Positions 21,709 through 26,749 of a DNA stretch of 26,749 nt are shown piece after piece; the first letter of the stretch is position 1; every line of letters starts with the position of its first letter. Source of the DNA: a virus. The notes under the pieces were generated by a model. That model made no database searches. It was not told the origin of the DNA and worked only from the letters and a program-made list of their open reading frames with translations. The stretch spans positions 1 to 26,749 of the IMG/VR virus record IMGVR_UViG_3300003894_000022; one strand, written 5' to 3'. A program made the translations under genes and the position numbers.

Positions 21709-21739
21709 CAAAAAAAAGGACTCACTCTCGTAAGTCCTT
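21709..21739 (-). terminator. Rho-independent terminator beside attP
   Basis: On the minus strand, AAGGACT / AGTCCTT (21739-21733 and 21722-21716) around a 10-nt loop, followed by a run of eight T. It ends leftward transcription coming from the late genes before it reaches the integrase. After integration it would also lie just downstream of the rebuilt tRNA-Lys gene. Confidence 0.9.
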
Positions 21740-21743
21740 GATT

Positions 21744-21790
21744 TGGTGGGCCGTGTAGGGATCGAACCTACGACCCGCTGATTAAGAGTC
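21744..21790 (-). other. attP: 3' part of a tRNA-Lys(CTT) gene
   Basis: 47 bp read on the minus strand: from GACTCTTAATC (anticodon loop with CTT), the anticodon stem end, a variable loop, the T-arm GTAGG-TTCGATC-CCTAC, the acceptor strand ACGGCCC and the 3' ACCA. Matching to tRNA stops at 21790, where the D-arm should begin, so the gene is partial. This is the typical attP core of a tyrosine integrase that uses a tRNA gene, and int lies 81 bp away. The exact crossover point cannot be seen. Confidence 0.9.
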
Positions 21791-21803
21791 GCGCTTCAAG
21801 AAT

Positions 21804-22037
21804 CTAATCTGTTGATTCTAAAACGTATTCTCCGCTCAGTTCTATAACGCACCCACGCGGAATGGCTGTAATACCGTAGTATGAGTCATCCGCTTTGGTG
21901 TCCGCTATCTTTATCTGAGCCTTATCTTGGTACACCACCCAACCGATCTGCTCAATGACCTTTACATCCACATCGTCGGCCTCACTCCAATCGGATGAGT
22001 CAACGGTGTCAAGCCATTTTATCAGAATCGGATTCAT
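21804..22037 (-). CDS. Small acidic protein, unknown
   Basis: 77 residues, ATG with AAGGA upstream, overlapping the gene before it by 29 bp. It looks like a small beta protein (VIEQIGWVVYQDKAQIKIAD, ITAIPRGCVIELSGEYVLES). No family is recognised. It is the last gene of the leftward late operon, ending 13 bp from attP, so it could also be a lysogenic passenger gene. Confidence 0.65.
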   Translation of the reverse strand: MNPILIKWLDTVDSSDWSEADDVDVKVIEQIGWVVYQDKAQIKIADTKADDSYYGITAIPRGCVIELSGEYVLESTD

Positions 22038-22245
22038 TCTCTTCCTTTTCTACAAGGTGAAGGGTTCCGCACTCACCGCACTTCTTGTACTCGTACTCGG
22101 TGGGCGTCATCTTGTACATCTTGACTGACGCTCCCTCTTTAGGGAACATCTTGTCCACCGCCTTTAACGGTGTCGGCGCATCAAACTCGCGCATCATGTT
22201 TTCAAACAGGCGATCCATCGCCCGCATCTGTTGACCAATGAACAT
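22009..22245 (-). CDS. Small protein with a Cys-x-x-Cys motif
   Basis: 78 residues. AAGGAG lies 6 nt before the ATG at 22245. The N-terminus is helical (MFIGQQMRAMDRLFENMMRE); the end has YKKCGECGTLHLVEKEE, half of a zinc-ribbon-like motif. No family is recognised. Two Cys alone would not make a full zinc ribbon unless the protein dimerises. Confidence 0.68.
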   Translation of the reverse strand: MFIGQQMRAMDRLFENMMREFDAPTPLKAVDKMFPKEGASVKMYKMTPTEYEYKKCGECGTLHLVEKEENESDSDKMA

Positions 22246-22295
22246 CTTTACTCCTTATTTACACCAACCGCCAAAGCAAGGCGTGGCGGCATCGC

Positions 22296-23279
22296 CTAAA
22301 ATCTGAGGGAATATGTAGCCATCACGGAACCGTCATTTCTGTACCTAACGCCAAGTTCGTGATCTTCCATAGCGTGTTTAAACCCTAATGAATATGAGTC
22401 CTCAGTGGCTTGCAGTTCCATTGGAACGTTAAACCTGTTGACAGCGTACAGGGTAGCCATTGCCACACCTGCGACCACCATCTCATCTTGATACTTGTCG
22501 TACCATTTTTCTTTCTTCGGTGGGGCTTGACCGCAAGCATGGACGTTGCGTCCGTTGCCTGTACCAATGGCTCCCATCGCGCAAGCGATATCACCGTAGC
22601 GTCTGGCAAGGGCTGACAGGGAATCCATAGAGTATTCTGAAACCACGACAGGCTTGCCTAATGCCAAAGCCTCCTGCACTCTTGCTCTGAACTGTGCTTC
22701 GTTAAGGTCAAAGCCTGTTTGCAGATACACAACGTCCGCGTTCTTGAAATACTCTGGCTTCACGCCGGGAGTTAGGTGAACGGCTACAGGTTTATCTGTC
22801 CTAGTCTTTAGGTCTGCGACCATTGACTGAACTTGAGCGGCTGACCAGTATTCATCACACTCAAGACAGACAACGTAGTGATCCACCTTATCGTCAAAGC
22901 GTCTTACGATCTCAGCGTTGTGCGCCTTGTGATAGGACAGGGGTTTGGCGGCAAGGGTAGGTGAGTCATCAGCCATCAACCAAAAGACGGGCTTCAGCCC
23001 TCTATTATTAAGATGGTTTAAACGCCTTTCCCAATCAGGCTGTGGTGATACGTTACCCACATCGTCCGCCTCATTCTGGCTATATACATATATATGTGTA
23101 TCGCCGTTAGCAAGAAGCGAGTTCTCCATTCTCAGTCGCCACCCATCGTCAACGTTAGTTGACAGGTAGGACAAAGACATTCCCTGTGGAATTAGGAAAG
23201 AAGCCCTACTGCCGAGCAGGTCAGCGAACGCGGTAGATATTGAGAAGGAAAGAATCAGTGAAAGAAGAAATGCTCTCAC
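22296..23279 (-). CDS. Secreted TIM-barrel-like glycosidase candidate
   Basis: 327 residues, GTG start overlapping the previous stop (GTGA). A Sec signal peptide is clear: MRAFLLSLILSFSISTAFA, cleaved before Asp20. The mature part alternates strands and helices (THIYVYSQNE, LKPVFWLMADD, DHYVVCLECDEYW, PVAVHLTPG, DVVYLQTGF, KPVVVSEYSM). Glu140 or Glu143 near one strand end and Glu215 at a later one match the acid/base and nucleophile places of clan A glycosidases; this is inference. A hydrophobic segment follows at about 267-281. It may degrade cell wall or envelope glycans during lysis, or modify the lysogen surface. GTTTAAAC occurs twice (22376, 23026). Confidence 0.6.
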   Translation of the reverse strand: MRAFLLSLILSFSISTAFADLLGSRASFLIPQGMSLSYLSTNVDDGWRLRMENSLLANGDTHIYVYSQNEADDVGNVSPQPDWERRLNHLNNRGLKPVFWLMADDSPTLAAKPLSYHKAHNAEIVRRFDDKVDHYVVCLECDEYWSAAQVQSMVADLKTRTDKPVAVHLTPGVKPEYFKNADVVYLQTGFDLNEAQFRARVQEALALGKPVVVSEYSMDSLSALARRYGDIACAMGAIGTGNGRNVHACGQAPPKKEKWYDKYQDEMVVAGVAMATLYAVNRFNVPMELQATEDSYSLGFKHAMEDHELGVRYRNDGSVMATYSLRF

Positions 23280-23692
23280 TTCTTTTTACGCTCCAACGGG
23301 CCGGGAAGAATCCAACCAAGAATCATCGGGGCAACGAAGATAAGGATTAACGCCCATCCTCCTATCTCAACCAGACTGCCAAGTAACGTCCAGAAATTAT
23401 CGGGAGCGCAGGTCATCTCAACTCCCGTGGAAGTGCTTGACGTATCCGTCACTTCCGTCACGACATCTGCCACAAAGGCACTTGTCATGGCTCCCGCTAT
23501 CGGCGCAATCGCACCCCCACTGAACACACTCCCCGCAACCGCACCTGTTCCTGCCGCTGTCGCTACTATCCCCGCTTTCTTTATCGTTCCGCAACCGATT
23601 AACCCCAAACAGCCGAGACAAATACCAAGACTGCGATGCCACCAATTATCCAAACCTTTTGCTGACTTGTTAGCGAGTTCCATTTTTCCCAC
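23276..23692 (-). CDS. Membrane protein or lipoprotein with glycine-zipper segment
   Basis: 138 residues, GTG start with GGAG 9 nt upstream. Hydrophobic segments lie at about 22-35 (ICLGCLGLIGCG, ending in a lipobox-like L-I-G-C), at about 42-75 (small-residue segment with glycine spacing, TAAGTGAVAGSVFSGGAIAP), and at about 110-130 (GWALILIFVAPMILGWILPG), and the protein ends in Lys residues. It may be a holin-like or envelope protein next to the secreted glycosidase-like gene. Family not recognised. Confidence 0.6.
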   Translation of the reverse strand: MGKMELANKSAKGLDNWWHRSLGICLGCLGLIGCGTIKKAGIVATAAGTGAVAGSVFSGGAIAPIAGAMTSAFVADVVTEVTDTSSTSTGVEMTCAPDNFWTLLGSLVEIGGWALILIFVAPMILGWILPGPLERKKK

Positions 23693-23714
23693 ATTTTTTT
23701 ACTCCATGTTTTAT

Positions 23715-23951
23715 TCATTTACTCATCAACCTCTCTTCCATCTTGTCGATTCTCAACAGCACCCGATCTATCGCCCCTTGTAATTCGGCGCGTGATACCG
23801 CGTCCGTGGATACGTCCGTGATGCGTGAATGGAGCAATTTATCTTCTTCCATTAACTTGTCGAATAGTTGGAAGATGCGCTTCAGCACGAAGCCCATGAT
23901 AAGCATCAATGCGCCGAGCAGTATGTCGATCATCACAGTGCTCTCCATCAC
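23715..23951 (-). CDS. Single-span membrane protein with coiled coil
   Basis: 78 residues from a GTG overlapping the previous stop; an ATG at 23933 with GGAG upstream is the alternative (MIDILLGALMLIMGFVLKRI). One N-terminal transmembrane segment is followed by a coiled coil of about 50 residues (FDKLMEEDKLLHSRITDVST and onward). This layout is seen in holin-like and spanin-like phage proteins; position in the late operon fits, but assignment is not secure. Confidence 0.6.
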   Translation of the reverse strand: MMESTVMIDILLGALMLIMGFVLKRIFQLFDKLMEEDKLLHSRITDVSTDAVSRAELQGAIDRVLLRIDKMEERLMSK

Positions 23952-24331
23952 ATTTCCGTACCTTCTTTTGGTTCTGGCGGGAACTGCGGGTCTTGGTTTA
24001 CCGAGAACGCATATCCGCTTTCACTTGAACCGCTCCAAGTCAGGCAAGCCTGTTCGCCCCTCTTAGTTGTCTTGGTGATGACGATGGTCGAACTGGTGTT
24101 ACTGGCGTTCCGAAAGAACGTCCAAGTCGTTGACGATTCCGCGCCCTCTTTGAGGTAGCCTCCCGCGACTGGAATTTCGCCGAAATCTACAGCGAGGACG
24201 TTCATCACAAATTTAAACGAGTCCGCGCAAAACAACTGCATCCGTACCGTGACTGGCTTGATCCCTGCCGGTGGAGATTGCGCTAATGCGGGAGAAGCGA
24301 TCAGCGCGAGGATTAGGGCAAGGCGTTTCAT
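23948..24331 (-). CDS. Small secreted protein, unknown
   Basis: 127 residues with a clear signal peptide (MKRLALILALIASPALAQ). The mature part has two Cys and is beta-rich (VTVRMQLFCADSFKFVMNVL, STIVITKTTKRGEQACLTWS), ending in a Pro/Glu-rich tail. It should be periplasmic. The start overlaps the chaperone gene stop (ATGA). Function is unknown; it may be a lysis accessory or a lysogenic surface protein. Confidence 0.62.
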   Translation of the reverse strand: MKRLALILALIASPALAQSPPAGIKPVTVRMQLFCADSFKFVMNVLAVDFGEIPVAGGYLKEGAESSTTWTFFRNASNTSSTIVITKTTKRGEQACLTWSGSSESGYAFSVNQDPQFPPEPKEGTEM

Positions 24332-24621
24332 GGAGCAGTCGGGAATTCCACCGCTCTCACATCGTCAGCGGTTCTCAGTCCTGCCGGAAGATCACGCAAG
24401 GCTTTCCGGTAATCTCGCCATGCGGTGTCCTGTTCTACCGTGAGCGCGACATCCGCTACTTGAGTCCAGTCGCTTGATGCAAGCAGTTGGTTCCGGCGGG
24501 ATCGAAGGTCAGCCATTGCACGATCAAACGCACCCGCGTTCCATTCCGCTTCTTCGGCTTCGCGTTGTGATATTTCTTCAGCGGTAAGTTCTACGCGCTG
24601 ACCGTTTACTATTTTGTGCAT
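24328..24621 (-). CDS. Tail fibre assembly chaperone-like protein
   Basis: 97 residues. The pattern ELTAEEISQREAEEAEWNAG, then RRNQLLASSDWTQVAD and AWRDYRKALRDLPAGL is typical of small phage proteins encoded after tail fibres (fibre assembly proteins). It begins directly after the stop of the last fibre-like gene. It likely helps fold or trimerise the fibres encoded at 24622-26749. Confidence 0.72.
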   Translation of the reverse strand: MHKIVNGQRVELTAEEISQREAEEAEWNAGAFDRAMADLRSRRNQLLASSDWTQVADVALTVEQDTAWRDYRKALRDLPAGLRTADDVRAVEFPTAP

Positions 24622-25167
24622 TTAACTTACTCCGAAAAGATATATGTTGCCGTCAAAGTTTGTGCTTCCACCAGTGAACATAAATTTGATCGCGTCTAAC
24701 GCACTGGTCGTATTGAAATATCCGGCGACATAAACATCATCAGCCTGATTATTTGCGTCACATGCAATAGATCGGGAGTAAAAATGTTTCACTTTAGAAG
24801 TGGAACTTGGGGAAAAGAGATGAAGCCCACCGACACAAGATTCATCAGACCCACTGCCGACAGAATGACAAAGGTTTTGGAAATCCGTCGATTGCGCTAG
24901 GTCGCGGGAGGTGTTGTATCCAAGACTTGTAGCACTGTCGTCCTCTTTGTGGTAAGCCCAAAAATATGTCGTGGTTAGTGTCGTAGCATAGGTACTGCCG
25001 GAGTCCGTACTGGCTTGGAAAGAAAAATGCCGATCATCCGTAGCCGGATTTATATCCACGAAATAAAAAACATACTCGTCATACGTTGAATCAATCCCAC
25101 TGGTGAACTCCACGCTTGACGAACCGGATGCCGTGGCTGATGAGATGAGTGTTAGTTTTCCGCTCAT
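24622..25167 (-). CDS. Fibre-like paralog 3
   Basis: 181 residues, third of three tandem paralogs. Shared blocks: ATASGSSSVEFTSGI, VDINPATDDRHFSFQASTDS, DLAQSTDFQNLCHSVGSGSD, LHLFSPSSTSKVKHFYSRS and AGYFNTTSALDAIKFMFTGG, ending YLFGVS. Ser/Thr-rich beta proteins of this kind occur at the tips of marine podovirus fibres; a receptor-contact role is inferred. ATGA overlap with the gene before indicates coupled translation. Confidence 0.72.
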   Translation of the reverse strand: MSGKLTLISSATASGSSSVEFTSGIDSTYDEYVFYFVDINPATDDRHFSFQASTDSGSTYATTLTTTYFWAYHKEDDSATSLGYNTSRDLAQSTDFQNLCHSVGSGSDESCVGGLHLFSPSSTSKVKHFYSRSIACDANNQADDVYVAGYFNTTSALDAIKFMFTGGSTNFDGNIYLFGVS

Positions 25168-25697
25168 GATGCTACCAGACCGTATTGTTTTATCGTGCCG
25201 GAGAATGTTCCAGAACCCATCTTGAATTGAAGCGCGTCTACTGCCGATGTTGTATTGAAATAACCCCCAGAGAATTGGTCAGCAGAGTCATCTGCATTTT
25301 GCATAATCTGACACCTTGCATACCAATGCTTCACATACGTTGTCGATGCGGGATTAAAAATGTGTAATTCACCACAGCCAGAAGAATCAGCATCATTTTG
25401 GATGGCTTTAAACAGGCGCTGAAAGGAAGTGCTTTGAGCCAGATCGCTTCCTGTTTCGTACTCAACAACCGCAGGACTGCCACCCTCACCATGCTCTGCA
25501 TTAAAGAAAGTTGATGTTAGCGTCACACCATAAGTCGAGCCGCTATCAGTGCTTGCTTGAAAAACAAAGTGGTCAATATTCGATGGATTCACATCAACAA
25601 AAACAAACTTGAAAATCTTGTAGCCAGTCAGATCAGTAAACGAGACACTGCTTGCGCCTGATGCTGTGGAGGTGTTGAGTAGTTTCCAGTCGCTCAT
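25164..25697 (-). CDS. Fibre-like paralog 2
   Basis: 177 residues from the ATG at 25697, in an ATGA overlap with the preceding gene; a GTG at 25709 is an alternative. Blocks match paralog 3 one for one: ASGASSVSFTDLTG, VDVNPSNIDHFVFQASTDSG, DLAQSTSFQRLFKAIQNDAD, LHIFNPASTTYVKHWYARC and GGYFNTTSAVDALQFKMGSG. It carries CTTTAAAC (25406-25413), one mismatch from the palindrome. Likely a fibre or receptor-contact component. Confidence 0.72.
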   Translation of the reverse strand: MSDWKLLNTSTASGASSVSFTDLTGYKIFKFVFVDVNPSNIDHFVFQASTDSGSTYGVTLTSTFFNAEHGEGGSPAVVEYETGSDLAQSTSFQRLFKAIQNDADSSGCGELHIFNPASTTYVKHWYARCQIMQNADDSADQFSGGYFNTTSAVDALQFKMGSGTFSGTIKQYGLVAS

Positions 25698-26286
25698 TTG
25701 ATACCCCACATCTTGATCGTGCCGCTAGAAATATTGCCTGATGACATCTTGAAGGAAATTTCTGAAAGGGCGCTAGTTAGGTTTATGTATCCGGCTGGAT
25801 AGGAATCCACTGTGTAAGGAGCAGAGTCGTATTGATTGGTTCGACCATAAAAATGTTTCACATACGTTGTCGATGCCGGGTTAAACAAAGATAGTTCGCC
25901 AACCGTGCATTCATCAGAAGCGTTCCCAATCGTATCGGCAATGGTCTGATACCCTGTGCCTTGAGCCTGATCGTGAGTAGTCCCATATGCCAATGATGTC
26001 GCTGAATCATCTTCGGCATGGTAGGCTTGAAAAAACGTGCTTGTGATTGTTTCGTTATATCCAGTTTGACCTGATGCATTTACTTGGAACTGTAACGAAG
26101 TGTGGTCAGTTGCGGGCGTGATATTGGCGTGATATTGTAAAACCCAAACTTCACTTGCTTATACGCAGTCGGCAACGTGAACTCTATGGATGCGTCATTG
26201 CTTGCTGTCGCAGTGGACAACAACACGGCTGTTCCTGTGTCCGCACTTGCTCCGTACAGTGCTACTTTGTTTGCGCCTAGTGGCAT
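25694..26286 (-). pseudogene. Fibre-like paralog 1, broken by an 11-bp duplication
   Basis: The reading frame starts at 26286 (MPLGANKVALYGASADTGTA) and hits a stop near 26080, while the rest of the paralog is open in another frame to 25694. The break is at a tandem duplication of GGCGTGATATT (26115-26136). With one copy removed, the frame reads on as NITPATDHTSLQFQVNASGQ and ADSATSLAYGTT-like sequence that matches paralogs 2 and 3 (NPATDDRHFSFQASTDSG and DDSATSLGYNTS). The duplication may be a real mutation, a phase-variation state or a read/assembly error. Confidence 0.85.
26115..26136. repeat. Perfect 11-bp tandem duplication
   Basis: GGCGTGATATT occurs twice in a row, at 26115-26125 and 26126-26136. 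Eleven is not a multiple of three, so it shifts the frame of the fibre-like gene that contains it. Removing one copy restores a full-length paralog. Confidence 0.97.
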
Positions 26287-26676
26287 CTACTTCATATCCG
26301 CGCCAGCCAGAAACCCATACCAAATGGTTCCTGCGTCTACCGTAGTAAACGTAAGCACATCAATACCCGAAGTCGTAAGAGTTGGGGCAGTCCCTCCGGC
26401 CCAATCTACGGCGGCAGGCCAGTTCACAGTCTGCGATCCACCGTTAGTCAAGATCAAGGTAAACGAACCACACTTACCAGAGGTAGGTGGGTTAGAAAAC
26501 GTAAAGGTGTTTGCGCTTGTGTCTACCGTTGCGGTAACTACATTTCCACTAGCGAGGTTAATGTCTTGTGTGCCGCCGCCTGTAGCACCTATAACGTTTA
26601 CTTCTTCACCATAAGACTCAATAACGGTTTGATTGCCGGACTCTGGCGAAAGAGTGTTTACATTGATTGTACTCAT
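26287..26676 (-). CDS. Tail fibre / receptor-binding associated protein
   Basis: 129 residues from the ATG at 26676, in an ATGA overlap with the preceding gene (a TTG at 26688 is less likely). After MSTINVNTLSPESGNQTVIE comes the block CGSFTLILTNGGSQTVNWPA, then DWAGGTAPTLTTSGIDVLTF, ending DAGTIWYGFLAGADMK. This block is common in aquatic phage tail fibre proteins. It probably belongs to the adsorption apparatus. The next start is adjacent to its TAG stop. Confidence 0.72.
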   Translation of the reverse strand: MSTINVNTLSPESGNQTVIESYGEEVNVIGATGGGTQDINLASGNVVTATVDTSANTFTFSNPPTSGKCGSFTLILTNGGSQTVNWPAAVDWAGGTAPTLTTSGIDVLTFTTVDAGTIWYGFLAGADMK

Positions 26677-26749
26677 ACTATAACCCAAGTTGATCCGCTA
26701 GGAATAGTGACAGTGGCTCCCGAATCGACGGTTACTGGTCCTGCACTCA
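26673..26749 (-). CDS. Partial CDS, C-terminus of a tail fibre protein
   Basis: Only the last 24 codons lie in the window: SAGPVTVDSGATVTIPSGST followed by WVIV and a TGA. Ends of this type (GPVTV..G.TVTIP.GSTW.IV) are frequent at the C-terminus of phage tail fibre and tail spike proteins. The stop overlaps the next start (ATGA). The rest of the gene lies beyond the right edge. Confidence 0.75.
   Translation of the reverse strand, partial: SAGPVTVDSGATVTIPSGSTWVIV

Larger units (their letters stand above)
2317..23033. repeat. Dispersed palindrome GTTTAAAC, 27 exact copies
   Basis: Start positions: 2317, 4287, 5577, 10342, 10658, 10844, 11326, 11439, 12307, 13076, 13483, 13931, 14518, 14735, 15032, 15879, 16515, 16786, 17242, 17937, 17981, 18884, 20023, 20726, 20956, 22376 and 23026. 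One-mismatch copies noticed: 175 (TTTTAAAC), 9889 (GTTTAAAA), 11099 (GCTTAAAC), 12795 (GTTTAAAT), 24211 (ATTTAAAC) and 25406 (CTTTAAAC). No flanking base is conserved. Density is about one per 500 bp from 10.3 to 21 kb; none occurs from 5.6 to 10.3 kb or from 23.1 kb to the right end. About 0.4 would be expected in a random sequence of this length with even base composition. Confidence 0.97.

Noticed and set aside
21744-21790. A phage-encoded functional tRNA gene
   Set aside because: Only the part from the anticodon loop to CCA is present; the D-arm and 5' acceptor strand are missing. It is an attachment site, not a tRNA gene.
2317-23033. GTTTAAAC as a restriction site kept by chance or as cloning-vector sequence
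   Set aside because: It is the PmeI recognition sequence, but phages tend to lose restriction sites rather than gain them, and the copies have unrelated flanks and lie inside intact genes, so vector or linker origin does not explain them.
24622-26749. Diversity-generating retroelement at the fibre genes
   Set aside because: There is no reverse transcriptase and no template/variable repeat pair with adenine-biased differences in the window; the repeats seen are ordinary paralogs.

Overview
This window is most of a temperate, short-tailed (podovirus-type) phage genome, probably infecting a member of the Pseudomonadota. It carries T7-like head and tail-tube genes, a tyrosine integrase next to a 47-bp copy of the 3' part of a tRNA-Lys(CTT) gene (a classic attP), and a theta-type replication set (initiator plus DnaB-like helicase). 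There is no polymerase gene in the window. The B12-dependent ribonucleotide reductase, the DUF3310 gene and the fibre families are of kinds common in aquatic phages. Host identity is inference.

Layout. (1) 1-9512, minus strand: packaging and virion genes in transcription order terS, terL, an unknown linker-rich protein, portal, a Bbp19-like small protein, scaffold, major capsid protein, a terminator, tail tubular A, tail tubular B, an internal virion protein, and the start of the next gene running off the window. (2) 9513-9910: divergent control region. (3) 9911-11460, plus strand: an early operon of six small unknown genes and a 3-codon minigene, closed by a strong terminator. (4) 11509-14002, minus strand: small genes, a PD-(D/E)XK nuclease, helicase and initiator. 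(5) 14003-14158: divergent promoters around a perfect inverted repeat. (6) 14159-20768, plus strand: regulator, recombination and nucleotide metabolism genes (HTH protein, YbcO-like nuclease, NinB-like, RecB/Cas4-like exonuclease, SSB, ribonucleotide reductase, DUF3310, metallophosphoesterase, small nuclease). (7) 20728-21790: integrase (minus), a terminator and attP. (8) 21804-26749, minus strand: small proteins, secreted and membrane proteins (possible lysis or envelope module), a tail-fibre chaperone and a tandem family of fibre-like proteins. If the genome is circular, regions 1 and 8 form one leftward late operon from terS, through a missing segment, to the terminator beside attP.

The most unusual feature is an 8-bp palindrome, GTTTAAAC, found exactly 27 times in 26.7 kb (about 0.4 expected by chance at even base composition). 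It averages about one copy per 500 bp from 10.3 to 21 kb and is nearly absent from the virion genes. In the early operon it sits between the Shine-Dalgarno sequence and the start codon of successive genes; inside genes it is written as Phe-Lys or Leu-Asn codons; at several gene ends it supplies the TAA stop. It behaves like a phage-specific repeated protein-binding or processing site comparable in style to stoperators, HIP1 or Chi, but I know of no description of it. Other points of note: a leaderless promoter for the YbcO-like gene, an 11-bp tandem duplication that breaks one of three tandem fibre paralogs, and a T-ending codon patch in the reductase gene that overprints a very hydrophobic 47-residue reading frame.
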